Below are positions 24,854 through 34,160 of a stretch of DNA of 64,000 nucleotides, piece after piece. Below the pieces are notes generated by a model. The model worked only from the letters and a program-made list of their open reading frames with translations. It searched no databases and was not told the origin of the DNA. The translations under genes were made by a program, and so were the position numbers. This DNA is from Flavobacterium sp. ASW18X (GTDB taxonomy: Bacteria; Bacteroidota; Bacteroidia; Flavobacteriales; Flavobacteriaceae). Every line of letters starts with the position of its first letter. Positions within the stretch are counted from its first letter, which is position 1. The stretch covers positions 1 through 64,000 of the forward strand of contig NZ_SWKK01000016.1 in assembly GCF_005144745.1 (NCBI RefSeq), read 5' to 3'.

Positions 24854-26011
24854 TCAGTTTAAACCTTTCTTATAGGCTTTTAGCCATCTCTCTGGGATAT
24901 TTTGATTGCAAGCATCTAAATAGTCCTGTTGAGTGCAAGGTAATAACGCAACGGATTTTGATTTATTATGTGGAATCATAACAGATGGCACCTCTACCCA
25001 CCATCTTTCTGTTACATGGCTTTTAAAGAATACCATTTCATCCGCATCTGTGGGTACGGTAAATTTTGTAAAATCTTCACTATCAGAAGTTGGCTCTTCT
25101 AAAATGCGGTAATTTAAACCCTCTATAAAGTACCATATTATTTGTGCAATTAATTTATGAGAGAGTACGGCATTCTCCATTTCATAAATACCAAAAGCAC
25201 ATATTTTATCGCTCATCCCCGCATACCTTGCTATGGCACAGATTTCTCTACCATCAAATCCGTTTGGAGAAAAATTAGTGGTTACCCCCATTGTAGATGC
25301 CATAACCGCCCTCATATCTATACTCACCAAATGTGCATTACGCATTACTGGCTCTACTAACTTGATATCCCCAATAAGTTCTCCTAACCTGTATGCATCA
25401 AAAAACAGGCGGTCCATAAGGTCCATCTCTTCTTGTGCATTAAAATACGATTGGTATCCTAGATTGCTAAAATTGAATAAATTATTTGGTTTATCTGTAA
25501 TGATACGACTCATGTAAGACTCTGAAGAGATTAATTCATCATCCATACCAAAATCAAACTTAGCATCTACATTAACAATATTGACCATATCCTTTATACC
25601 ATCAAAAGAACGATAAATAGGAAAGGTTAAATCTTGTGTAGCCCCTAAAACTATGGGTATAATGTTTTCTTCTAACAGACCTGCTGTTATTTCTTTAACT
25701 ACAAAATAAGTGTCTTCTACAGAAGCTCCTTCATGAATGTCTCCTATATCTATTATAGTACCATTCCAATTCCCCATCATTAACCTGTATAGCTCTAAAC
25801 GTAGGCCGTCTGTATCTAACTTGGCTGTCTTTTTCTCAAATGCATTTCTAGATTCTAGAACACCAAATAGAGCCACCGTAGCGTTTGCAAATACTGGCAT
25901 ACCTTTTTTTTCGGTATGCTTGTGAATATTCATTCCTAGTGCTTGGGGAGGTAAGAATTCTGAAAAGGCCAACACTTTTTCACTTACGGGCACTAAAAAG
26001 TCGAACGCCAT
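24854..26011 (-). CDS. ureohydrolase-fold protein with degenerate metal site
   Basis: A 385-residue protein of the arginase/formimidoylglutamase fold. The three metal-binding blocks are recognisable but altered: the GGDH block reads VLGATQD (121-127), DAHxD reads DAKFD (149-153), and SxDxDxxDP reads SIDMRAVMAS (230-239). Both histidines and at least one aspartate of the binuclear manganese site are therefore missing, and normal ureohydrolase activity is unlikely. It starts 34 bases after topA and precedes gldK, so it may be co-transcribed with either. In databases such proteins are probably named formimidoylglutamase or arginase. A structural or regulatory role is an inference. Confidence 0.85.
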   Translation of the reverse strand: MAFDFLVPVSEKVLAFSEFLPPQALGMNIHKHTEKKGMPVFANATVALFGVLESRNAFEKKTAKLDTDGLRLELYRLMMGNWNGTIIDIGDIHEGASVEDTYFVVKEITAGLLEENIIPIVLGATQDLTFPIYRSFDGIKDMVNIVNVDAKFDFGMDDELISSESYMSRIITDKPNNLFNFSNLGYQSYFNAQEEMDLMDRLFFDAYRLGELIGDIKLVEPVMRNAHLVSIDMRAVMASTMGVTTNFSPNGFDGREICAIARYAGMSDKICAFGIYEMENAVLSHKLIAQIIWYFIEGLNYRILEEPTSDSEDFTKFTVPTDADEMVFFKSHVTERWWVEVPSVMIPHNKSKSVALLPCTQQDYLDACNQNIPERWLKAYKKGLN

Positions 26012-26044
26012 ATATTTCTTCTAGTTTTAAAGGATTTTGGTTTG

Positions 26045-28528
26045 CTATTTTTTGCTTTTTGCTCTTGTTTTCTTCTTAGGTGTTTTTTGCTCTATTAAGG
26101 CTTTGGCTTCATCTAAGGCAATTTTAGTAGCATCTACATCTTTACTCAGCTCTACCTTAATTTTACCTTTTATAATATTGTGCCTGCCCCAGCGTGCCTT
26201 TTCTATACGTATACCCTCTTCTGGCCACTCTTGGATTAACTTATCTTTTTCCTTTTGGATTTTAGCCTCAATCAATTCTTCTATATCTGCTTGGCTAAGA
26301 TTATCAAAGTCGTATTTCTTATTCACGTTAATAAACATGCCGTCCCATTTTATAAATGGTCCAAATCTACCTACGCCCTTGGTTACATCAGTACCCTTAT
26401 ACGTAGCAATAGGGGCATCTGCCTTTTGCTTTGCCTTAATTAATTCTACCGCCCTATCCATATCTACATCAAAAGCGCTTTCCCCTTTATCTAAAGAGAT
26501 GAATTTTTTCCCAAATTTTACATACGGACCGTACCTCCCAACATTGGCTTCTACTTCTTCCCCCTCATAAACACCCAATTTTTTAGGCAATTGAAACAGC
26601 TCCATGGCTTCTTCAAAAGTTATTGTTGTCAAAGATTGTTCTGGCAGTAGACTTGCAAATTGTGGCTTTTCTTCTTCTTCTGATGTACCAATCTGGACCA
26701 TTGGCCCAAACCTACCCAACCTTACAGATACTTGCCTGCCAGATTCTGGGTCGGTACCTAATATGCGTTCCCCACTAGCACGTTCTGCATTTTCTTCTAC
26801 ATCTTCTACAGTTGGATGAAAATCAGCATAAAAATCTTTCATTACTTTTTTCCAATCTTCCTCTCCTGCCGCTATTTCATCAAAGTCCTCTTCTAATTGT
26901 GCCGTAAAATTGTAATCTAAAATTTTAGAAAAATTGGTAACTAGGAAATCATTTACAATCATACCAATATCTGTTGGCACCATTTTTCCTTTATCAGACC
27001 CTACAGTTTCTGTCAGTGTTTTAGCGTCTATCTTACCACCTTCTAAAACCAATTGGGTGTAATTACGCTCCATACCTTCTATAGCTCCTTTTTCTACATA
27101 ACCCCTGTTTTGTATGGTAGAAATTGTAGGAGCATATGTAGAAGGCCTACCGATACCCAATTGTTCCAATTTCTTTACCAAAGAAGCCTCTGTATACCTA
27201 TATGGTGGTCTAGTAAATCTTTCTGTAGCAGAGATGTAATTATTATTTAGAGCATCACCCACCTTCATAGCTGGTAGCATCCCTTCTTGTTCTTCTGCTA
27301 AATCTTCTTCATCTACCCCTTCTAAATAGACTTTTAAAAAACCATCAAATTTAACTACCTCACCATTGGCTGTAAATTCTTCTTGGTGAGTACTTGCGCT
27401 GATTTTAACATTAGTACGCTCTAATTGCGCATCACTCATTTGAGAAGCCAAGGTACGTTTCCAGATTAACTCATATAATCTAGCTTGGTCTCTTTCTAAA
27501 GAAGGAGCTTGCAATTTCATATCTGTAGGTCTTATCGCCTCATGTGCTTCTTGCGCCCCTTTAGACTTACCTGTGTAATTACGAACTTCACTATATTTTT
27601 CACCATAGTTAGATACAATAGCATCTTTTGCAGCATCCAGTGCTTCTTTAGAAAGATTTACGCTGTCCGTTCTCATGTAGGTGATAAGACCCGCCTCATA
27701 TAAACGTTGCGCTACTTGCATGGTTTTACCCACAGAAAAGTATAGCTTTCGCGAGGCTTCCTGTTGAAGGGTAGATGTGGTAAATGGAGCAGCCGGTGAT
27801 TTTTTAGCAGGTTTAGTATCTAATTTAGCCACCTTAAAATCTGCACCTATATTGCTATCTAAAAATGCTTGAGCTTCTTTTTCTGATGCAAAACTTTTAT
27901 TCAATTTAGCTTCAAAAGCAACACCGCCTAGCGTTTTGAATTCTGCCTTTATTTTAAAAGATGCTTCTGGAGTAAAAGCCTCTATTTCCCTTTCTCTTTC
28001 TACAATTAAACGCACAGATACAGATTGTACTCTACCCGCAGAAAGTCCCGGTTTAATTTTTTTCCAAAGTACCGGAGACAACTGGTATCCCACCAAACGA
28101 TCTAAAACCCTACGCGCTTGCTGTGCGTTTACCAAGTTGTAATTAATTTCTCTTGGGTTTTTGATAGCTCGTTGTATTGCAGCTTTAGTAATGGAATTAA
28201 AAACAATTCTTTTTGTCTTTTTCTGCTCCAAACCTAATTCTTCTGCCAAATGCCAAGATATAGCCTCTCCCTCACGGTCTTCATCACTCGCAAGCCAGAT
28301 TATCTCTGCTTTTTTAGCTAAATCTTTTAATTTCTTAACCAGGGCTTTTTTATCCTTATCCACCACATACTTAGGCGTAAAGTCTTTATCCACGTCTACC
28401 CCCAATTCTTTTGACGGTAAATCGGCAATGTGTCCAAAGCTGGACTCTACTTGATAATCTTTTCCTAAAAACTTTTCTATGGTCTTTGCCTTAGCAGGCG
28501 ACTCCACGATAACTAGATTCTTTGGCAT
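26045..28528 (-). CDS. topA: DNA topoisomerase I (type IA)
   Basis: An 827-residue enzyme that relaxes negative supercoils. The Toprim domain opens with MPKNLVIVESPAKAKTIEKF and has the acidic site SDEDREGEA at 81-89. The nucleophile is Tyr284 in GLITYMRTDS. Instead of zinc ribbons, the C-terminus carries several Toprim-C repeats (LGRFGPMVQIG, VGRYGPYVKFG, VGRFGPFIKW) and a basic tail, KKKTRAKSKK. A TACTTTTG box lies 20 bases before the start. Confidence 0.97.
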   Translation of the reverse strand: MPKNLVIVESPAKAKTIEKFLGKDYQVESSFGHIADLPSKELGVDVDKDFTPKYVVDKDKKALVKKLKDLAKKAEIIWLASDEDREGEAISWHLAEELGLEQKKTKRIVFNSITKAAIQRAIKNPREINYNLVNAQQARRVLDRLVGYQLSPVLWKKIKPGLSAGRVQSVSVRLIVEREREIEAFTPEASFKIKAEFKTLGGVAFEAKLNKSFASEKEAQAFLDSNIGADFKVAKLDTKPAKKSPAAPFTTSTLQQEASRKLYFSVGKTMQVAQRLYEAGLITYMRTDSVNLSKEALDAAKDAIVSNYGEKYSEVRNYTGKSKGAQEAHEAIRPTDMKLQAPSLERDQARLYELIWKRTLASQMSDAQLERTNVKISASTHQEEFTANGEVVKFDGFLKVYLEGVDEEDLAEEQEGMLPAMKVGDALNNNYISATERFTRPPYRYTEASLVKKLEQLGIGRPSTYAPTISTIQNRGYVEKGAIEGMERNYTQLVLEGGKIDAKTLTETVGSDKGKMVPTDIGMIVNDFLVTNFSKILDYNFTAQLEEDFDEIAAGEEDWKKVMKDFYADFHPTVEDVEENAERASGERILGTDPESGRQVSVRLGRFGPMVQIGTSEEEEKPQFASLLPEQSLTTITFEEAMELFQLPKKLGVYEGEEVEANVGRYGPYVKFGKKFISLDKGESAFDVDMDRAVELIKAKQKADAPIATYKGTDVTKGVGRFGPFIKWDGMFINVNKKYDFDNLSQADIEELIEAKIQKEKDKLIQEWPEEGIRIEKARWGRHNIIKGKIKVELSKDVDATKIALDEAKALIEQKTPKKKTRAKSKK

Positions 28529-28548
28529 TAGCTGCGGTTTGTTGAAAA

Positions 28549-28556
28549 CAAAAGTA
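28549..28556 (-). promoter_or_regulatory. topA promoter -7 box (TACTTTTG)
   Basis: TACTTTTG on the minus strand fits TAnnTTTG and lies 20 bases before the topA ATG. No clear TTG at normal spacing is seen. Confidence 0.45.
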
Positions 28557-28600
28557 TATGAATTTTTTTATTTGACTTAACTCAAAAGCATACCAATACA

Positions 28601-28629
28601 TAAATATCCCGCTAATTGCGGGATATTTA
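28601..28629 (-). terminator. hairpin after the LVIVD lipoprotein gene
   Basis: TAAATATCCCGC and GCGGGATATTTA form a perfect 12-base stem around a five-base loop, 22 bases past the stop of the lipoprotein gene. The T-run is weak, so it may be a terminator or an mRNA-stabilising hairpin. Confidence 0.65.
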
Positions 28630-28650
28630 CACACCAAATTCACCTTGTAA

Positions 28651-29880
28651 TTAGTTAAGTTGAAACGTGCTAAGCAACGCTATGGAAGCATCTAAATATT
28701 TATATTGATATAGCACACCATCTCCTACCATTAATAAATGGTCTTCTAACGGAATAACATCAAACGTAACAACATCCTTAAAATGGTTTAGCTGCGGCAA
28801 GTCCGGAACATTACGCTTATCGTACACTTTTAATCCAGAAGCGCCATCGCACACAAAAAGCTTATCATCTTTAATTCCGAGTCCGTAAGGCTCATCCATG
28901 GGATACATCACTTTTAATTCTGGTTGCTCCATATTACTGATATCAATAATAAACAAACCACTCTCTGTAGCACCACAGGTATTACCTCCCCGCAGCGTTA
29001 CATAGGCATAATTATCATCTACAACCACAGGATCACAAGCCTTTCCATGCTCAAATTCACTCACCAAGGTAGGCTGTTCTGGATTGCCAATATTATAGAT
29101 GTACATACCGCGCATACTTCCTAAAAACAAGTACTCCCCTTTATTAAAAATGGTCTCAATATCAAAACCAGCGTATACTTTATCTAAAACTTCTGGAGCG
29201 TCTAAATTGGAAATATCAAAAATATTGATATTATGATTGTCTACTGCATACAGATAATCTGACACAATTTTAAACCGAGCCAGAGAGCCACCTTGACCTG
29301 TACTTCTTGCGCCGTCGCTAGCATTTTCCAAAGCAAAATCTACCGTATTCACCTCTGCTATTTTCCGGCGTTCCACCACAGTTTCCCAACCTACCAAAAT
29401 CTCGTTTTCATAATCTACGCCATCAAATTCAAATACATCTGCAGCAGGCCAAACTACATTATCTTGCAATACGTTTTCTAATCGTTTCAACTGTTTAATG
29501 TTATGTATATCTGTAATATCAAAAACCAATAAATCCATTAAACTATCTGCGTACAATACATCATCCTTAATAGATATATCCACATTGCCTGCAATTTTTA
29601 TAAAGCCTATTTTATTTGGGTTAGATGGATTACTGTTATCTATAACATGTATGCCTTTGTATTTATCATTCACAAAAATGTATTCCTTATAAGCATACAT
29701 TTTACCAGACTCATCAATCGCCTGCGGCGGAAGAACAGCTATACTATTTACAAATTCTGTTTTGCTAATTACCAAAGGTTTTGCCACTACAACTTCTGCA
29801 TAAGAAGCATCATTATCATCCGTACAGCTTAGCGTACACACTAAAATAGAAAGGACTACTATAAAAAGGTTCTTTTTCAT
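28651..29880 (-). CDS. LVIVD-repeat beta-propeller lipoprotein
   Basis: About 409 residues starting at MKKNLFIVVLSILVCTLSC, where the last Cys is the lipidation site. A longer frame starting 78 bases upstream lacks a signal peptide and is rejected. The body has repeated units such as GIHVIDNSNPSNPNKIG, DLLVFDITDIHNIKQL, NINIFDISNLDAPEVL, GMYIYNIGNPEQPTLV and GLFIIDISNMEQPEL. This is the LVIVD repeat, predicted to fold as a beta propeller at the cell surface or in the periplasm. The partner is unknown. It is a single gene bounded by hairpins on both sides. Confidence 0.88.
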   Translation of the reverse strand: MKKNLFIVVLSILVCTLSCTDDNDASYAEVVVAKPLVISKTEFVNSIAVLPPQAIDESGKMYAYKEYIFVNDKYKGIHVIDNSNPSNPNKIGFIKIAGNVDISIKDDVLYADSLMDLLVFDITDIHNIKQLKRLENVLQDNVVWPAADVFEFDGVDYENEILVGWETVVERRKIAEVNTVDFALENASDGARSTGQGGSLARFKIVSDYLYAVDNHNINIFDISNLDAPEVLDKVYAGFDIETIFNKGEYLFLGSMRGMYIYNIGNPEQPTLVSEFEHGKACDPVVVDDNYAYVTLRGGNTCGATESGLFIIDISNMEQPELKVMYPMDEPYGLGIKDDKLFVCDGASGLKVYDKRNVPDLPQLNHFKDVVTFDVIPLEDHLLMVGDGVLYQYKYLDASIALLSTFQLN

Positions 29881-29931
29881 GATTGTTGTTTTATTGATTG
29901 TTAGTTGAATACAATTTATAGATGAAGCCCA

Positions 29932-29985
29932 AATAAAAAGTTGCGTAACAACTAACACTTTAACATGTTGTTATTACGCAACTTT
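29932..29985 (-). terminator. terminator after the membrane protein gene at 30006
   Basis: AAAGTTGCGTA (29937-29947) pairs perfectly with TACGCAACTTT (29975-29985), extended inward by ACAAC/GTTGT. The minus-strand side continues into T-rich sequence. It lies 20 bases after the stop at 30006. Confidence 0.8.
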
Positions 29986-30005
29986 ACTGTAAATAAATTA
30001 CTAAT

Positions 30006-30761
30006 TTATGCTTCTAAAATTGGTTGTTCATGTTGCTCATCCGCATCAAAACCAAGGCTATTTTTATACACAAAATACAATGGTATTTTGCCAAACATAG
30101 CAGTAAAAAACAATCCTATGTAACAGGCAATAACACCTAGATTAGCTAAAAAACCACAGACTAACAGCAACCCAAATATCACTAGCCAATTTTTATTTCC
30201 TAAAGCGAAGCTCGCTTTCACTATCTCTGCAGCAGTCAAATCTTGTCTAAATGCTAAAAACACAGGAAACAAAGAAACAGGGACCATAACGTAGATTACC
30301 CCTATACCACAAGCAAGCATACCTAAAAAAGTAAGGCCTGTTGCGTATAACCCAAGAACAAAAGACTTTTTTAAATTTTCTCCTTTTAAAAACCTAAAAT
30401 AATCATCCTTGCCCATCTCCTCCTTATCTTTTAGCTTACAGATTCGATAAAAAGCAGCCATTAGGCCATTACTAATGGTCATTACTGCCAATAAAAAAAT
30501 AGGCATGAATACAATCATCAACACAGCAAACCACACTGGTGGCTGGTCAGATTCAAAAGACTGAGGGTCATTAAAGCCTGCAGCAAACATTGGTATGTAA
30601 ATAATAAGATAAAAAGGCATAATGCAAGCCATCATAATTAGAAAGGTCACTAATCCTTGCACCCACACTTTTTTAAATAGCTCGATGGATTCACTAAAAA
30701 TTCCACCGAAATCCAGATTAACACTGGATTCAATTCTAGACTTTAGTTGGTCTATTTTCAT
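30006..30761 (-). CDS. polytopic inner-membrane protein of unknown function
   Basis: A 251-residue protein with about five hydrophobic segments: 35-60, 78-100, 130-155, 160-172 and 193-225. Its cytoplasmic N-terminus has a motif (SESIELFKKVW) that introduces many membrane proteins of this kind in flavobacteria. Homologues are often mislabelled as beta-carotene monooxygenase; I see no support for any enzyme. It is divergent from miaB, sharing a 130-base region, and ends at a strong inverted repeat. Confidence 0.75.
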   Translation of the reverse strand: MKIDQLKSRIESSVNLDFGGIFSESIELFKKVWVQGLVTFLIMMACIMPFYLIIYIPMFAAGFNDPQSFESDQPPVWFAVLMIVFMPIFLLAVMTISNGLMAAFYRICKLKDKEEMGKDDYFRFLKGENLKKSFVLGLYATGLTFLGMLACGIGVIYVMVPVSLFPVFLAFRQDLTAAEIVKASFALGNKNWLVIFGLLLVCGFLANLGVIACYIGLFFTAMFGKIPLYFVYKNSLGFDADEQHEQPILEA

Positions 30762-30838
30762 AAAATATTGATTTTGGTTGTTCTAAATTTAGGATATAAC
30801 GTGCAATTATTTAAAATCGTCTTAATTTAACTGCCAAT

Positions 30839-30872
30839 TTGTCATTATCGTTTACTAAAAATAGTATCTTTG
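30839..30872 (+). promoter_or_regulatory. promoter of the miaB operon
   Basis: TTG (30839-30841) and TATCTTTG (30865-30872) are separated by 23 bases. Longer in-frame starts begin at this TTG, which shows they are promoter sequence. The ATG pair at 30893/30896 follows by 20 bases. Confidence 0.6.
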
Positions 30873-30892
30873 CCCCCCGCAGAAAGGTAAGG

Positions 30893-32353
30893 ATGATGCA
30901 AAACGACACGGAAAAAATTATAGACGAAAAAGTACAGGGCACTGCCCTATCACTAGAAAACAACAGCAAAAACACCCGTAAATTATACATTGAAAGCTAC
31001 GGCTGTCAAATGAATTTTTCGGATAGTGAAATTGTTGCGTCCATATTGGCTAAAGAAGGCTTTAACACCACCCAAAAGTTAGAGGAGGCCGATTTGGTTT
31101 TGGTAAATACCTGTTCTATTAGAGAAAAGGCAGAACAAACTGTTAGAAAACGTTTAGAAAAATACAATGCTGTAAAACGCACCAACCCTGGGATGAAAGT
31201 TGGCGTATTGGGTTGTATGGCAGAACGTCTTAAAAGTAAATTCTTAGAAGAGGAAAAAATGGTAGATATGGTTGTAGGCCCAGATGCCTACAAAGATTTA
31301 CCAAACCTAATTAAAGAAATAGACGAAGGTAGAAACGCAGTTAACGTCATTCTATCTAAAGACGAAACGTATGGTGATGTTGCCCCCGTACGTCTAAATT
31401 CTAACGGGGTTAGCGCTTTTGTCTCCATTACCCGTGGCTGTGATAATATGTGTACCTTTTGTGTTGTGCCCTTTACTAGAGGTAGGGAACGTAGTCGTGA
31501 CCCACAATCTATCATAGATGAAGTCAATGATTTATGGGACAGAGGTTTTAAAGAAATTACATTACTAGGACAAAATGTAGATAGTTACCTATGGTATGGT
31601 GGCGGATTAAAAAAAGATTTTGACAAGGCTACGGATATGCAAAAAGCAACTTCTGTAAACTTTGCGAAATTATTAGAATTGGTGGCACTTGCACAACCTA
31701 AAATGCGCATTCGTTTTTCTACATCTAATCCGCAAGACATGACCTTGGATGTTATAGACACCATGGCTAAATTTGACAACATCTGCAAATACATACACTT
31801 GCCTGTACAAAGTGGTAGCGATAGAATACTAAAAGAAATGAATCGCCTGCATACCAGACAAGAATATTTTACCCTTATAGATAATATAAAAGCCCGTATT
31901 CCGGATTGCGCCATTAGTCAAGATATGATTACTGGTTTCCCAACAGAAACCGAAGAAGACCACCAAGATACTTTATCTTTAATGGAGTATGTAAAGTACG
32001 ATTTTGGATTTATGTTCGCCTACTCCGAAAGGCCGGGAACCTTAGCTGCTCGTAAATTAGAAGATGATGTTCCAGAAGCTATAAAAAAACGCAGACTTAC
32101 AGAAATTATCAACTTACAACAAGAGCATGCTTTATACCGTACGCAACAACATGTTGGCAAGACAGAAGAGGTTTTAATAGAAGGAACCTCTAAAAAATCT
32201 GATGCGCATTGGATGGGTAGAAACTCTCAAAACACCGTTGTTGTATTCCCTAAAGAGGACTACAAAGTTGGGCAATTTGTAAATGTAAAAATTAACGACT
32301 GTACTTCTGCTACATTAATAGGAGAAGCAGTTTCACTTTCTAAAAACAATTAA
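30893..32353 (+). CDS. miaB: tRNA-2-methylthio-N6-dimethylallyladenosine synthase MiaB
   Basis: About 486 residues. This radical-SAM enzyme adds a methylthio group to i6A37 of tRNAs reading UNN codons. The N-terminal UPF0004 domain has [26 protein letters not shown] and GCMAERL, which supply the three Cys of the auxiliary cluster. The SAM cluster motif is [15 protein letters not shown] domain occupies the last 65 residues. It is first in an operon with the sigma-54-type activator, lptE-like, TPR-like and secG genes. Confidence 0.96.
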   Translation: MMQNDTEKIIDEKVQGTALSLENNSKNTRKLYIESYGCQMNFSDSEIVASILAKEGFNTTQKLEEADLVLVNTCSIREKAEQTVRKRLEKYNAVKRTNPGMKVGVLGCMAERLKSKFLEEEKMVDMVVGPDAYKDLPNLIKEIDEGRNAVNVILSKDETYGDVAPVRLNSNGVSAFVSITRGCDNMCTFCVVPFTRGRERSRDPQSIIDEVNDLWDRGFKEITLLGQNVDSYLWYGGGLKKDFDKATDMQKATSVNFAKLLELVALAQPKMRIRFSTSNPQDMTLDVIDTMAKFDNICKYIHLPVQSGSDRILKEMNRLHTRQEYFTLIDNIKARIPDCAISQDMITGFPTETEEDHQDTLSLMEYVKYDFGFMFAYSERPGTLAARKLEDDVPEAIKKRRLTEIINLQQEHALYRTQQHVGKTEEVLIEGTSKKSDAHWMGRNSQNTVVVFPKEDYKVGQFVNVKINDCTSATLIGEAVSLSKNN

Positions 32354-32357
32354 GCTA

Positions 32358-33632
32358 TTGGAATCCGTACAATCCATAAAACAGCGCTTTGAACTTATAG
32401 GCAACGACCCAAAGTTTAATAGAGCTTTGGAAAAAGCTATGCAAGTAGCACCTACGGATATCTCCGTATTAGTTACTGGGGAAAGTGGTGTAGGTAAAGA
32501 ATCTATTCCAAAAATTATTCATTCCTTATCACATAGAAAACACGCCAAATATATTGCTGTGAACTGTGGAGCAATACCAGAAGGCACCATAGACTCTGAA
32601 CTTTTTGGACACGAAAAAGGAGCCTTCACCGGCGCCACACAAACCCGTAGTGGTTATTTTGAAGTGGTCGATGGAGGTACTATTTTTTTAGATGAAGTAG
32701 GAGAATTACCCTTAACTACACAAGTACGTTTATTACGAGTATTAGAAAATGGCGAATTTTTAAAAGTAGGTTCTTCTCAAGTACAAAAAACAAACGTGCG
32801 TATTGTGGCCGCGACCAATGTAAATATGTTCGAGGCGATTAAAAAAGAGAAATTTAGAGAGGATTTATACTACCGTTTAAGTACGGTAGAAATCAACATA
32901 CCTCCTTTACGAGAAAGACAAGGAGACATTCATTTGTTGTTCCGAAAGTTTGCCTCAGACTTTGGACAAAAATATAAAATGCCCACCATCAGACTGCAAG
33001 AAGAGGCCGTGGCTATTTTACAACGTTACCGATGGCCCGGAAACATTCGTCAACTACGTAATATAGCCGAACAAGTATCTGTTTTAGAAGAAAACAGAGA
33101 GGTATCAGCCGCTACACTGGGCAGCTATTTACCAGATATGACTGGAGGTAATTTACCAGCCTTGGTAAATCAACAAAAGAAAGAGAGCGACTTTAGTACC
33201 GAACGCGAAATTCTTTATAAGGTTCTTTTTGATATGAAGAGCGACTTAAATGATTTAAAAAAGTTGACTTTGGAATTGATGAAAGAGAATGATTCTGAAA
33301 AGGTACAGGAAGAAAACGAAACTTTAATTCGTAAAATTTACGGCGATAAAGAAGAATCTTATGAAGAGGAGCAGCCAATTACTGAAATTTTGCATTTGCC
33401 AGAACCAACTGCAGAATCAACAGTAAAACCACAGAGACCCGCTCCCTTAGAAGACCGCTACCACTTTGCAGAAGAAATACAAGAAGAAGAAACCCTGTCT
33501 CTACAAGAAAAAGAGATAGAGCTTATAAAAAAATCATTAGAACGGAATAAAGGTAAACGTAAAGCTGCAGCAGCAGAATTAGGCATCTCTGAACGCACTT
33601 TGTACCGTAAAATAAAACAATATGACTTGTAA
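32358..33632 (+). CDS. sigma-54-dependent transcriptional activator without receiver domain
   Basis: A 424-residue AAA+ activator. The TTG start at 32358 is probably genuine: it lies just after the miaB stop, and MESVQSIKQRFELIGNDP leads straight into the AAA+ domain. Motifs are Walker A GESGVGKE (41-48), the sigma-54 contact loop GAFTGA (88-93) and Walker B GGTIFLDEVGEL (106-117). A 100-residue acidic linker follows, then a Fis-type HTH (KGKRKAAAAELGISERTLYRK). There is no N-terminal sensor domain, so control must come from a partner or expression level. A sigma-54-like site precedes groES three kilobases downstream. Confidence 0.93.
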   Translation: MESVQSIKQRFELIGNDPKFNRALEKAMQVAPTDISVLVTGESGVGKESIPKIIHSLSHRKHAKYIAVNCGAIPEGTIDSELFGHEKGAFTGATQTRSGYFEVVDGGTIFLDEVGELPLTTQVRLLRVLENGEFLKVGSSQVQKTNVRIVAATNVNMFEAIKKEKFREDLYYRLSTVEINIPPLRERQGDIHLLFRKFASDFGQKYKMPTIRLQEEAVAILQRYRWPGNIRQLRNIAEQVSVLEENREVSAATLGSYLPDMTGGNLPALVNQQKKESDFSTEREILYKVLFDMKSDLNDLKKLTLELMKENDSEKVQEENETLIRKIYGDKEESYEEEQPITEILHLPEPTAESTVKPQRPAPLEDRYHFAEEIQEEETLSLQEKEIELIKKSLERNKGKRKAAAAELGISERTLYRKIKQYDL

Positions 33633-34157
33633 ATGAAATTGATAAAATCATTCTTTAGAATTCTTTCCTTTGTAGGCTTACTCACCATACAAGCCTGTGG
33701 ATTTTATAATTTCTCTGGTGCTAGTACAGGGACCGCAGAAACAGTTCAGGTAAACTTTTTTCAGAATTACGCAGACCAAACTCCAGGATCTACGATTGAA
33801 CCAGGATTAGATAGAGATTTTACCAACGCGCTTCAAGATTTAATTACCAACCTTACCAGTCTTAATCTTACCAGCAACGGAGGCCATTTATTGTATGAAG
33901 GAGAAATTGTTGAATACCGCGTATCCCCCATGTCTGCTACAGCCAATCAACAAGCTTCTCAAAATAGATTAACAATTAGCGTAAACGTCCGTTTTTATAA
34001 TAAAACTAAAGAAGATGCCGATTTTGAAAGGCGTTTTTCTTTCTTTTATGATTATCCACAAGCTTCGCTTTTACAAAACGTAAAAACAGAAGCGCATGAA
34101 GTAATTTTTGAGCGAATAACACAAGATATTTTCAATGCTTCTTTAGCGGACTGGTAA
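33633..34157 (+). CDS. lptE: LptE-like LPS-assembly lipoprotein
   Basis: A 174-residue lipoprotein. The signal ends in LTIQACGFYNFSGAS, where the Cys is lipidated. In flavobacteria this motif and the position after the sigma-54 activator gene mark the LptE family, which plugs the LptD barrel in the outer membrane for lipopolysaccharide export. The first base of its ATG directly follows the activator stop. Sequence similarity to proteobacterial LptE is low, so the name rests on context and family layout. Confidence 0.82.
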   Translation: MKLIKSFFRILSFVGLLTIQACGFYNFSGASTGTAETVQVNFFQNYADQTPGSTIEPGLDRDFTNALQDLITNLTSLNLTSNGGHLLYEGEIVEYRVSPMSATANQQASQNRLTISVNVRFYNKTKEDADFERRFSFFYDYPQASLLQNVKTEAHEVIFERITQDIFNASLADW

Positions 34158-34160
34158 GCC

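Noticed and set aside
26037-26570. 177-codon plus-strand ORF overlapping topA
   Set aside because: Topoisomerase I is intact on the minus strand; the plus-strand frame only reads its lysine-rich 3' end in reverse and has no homology that I can see.
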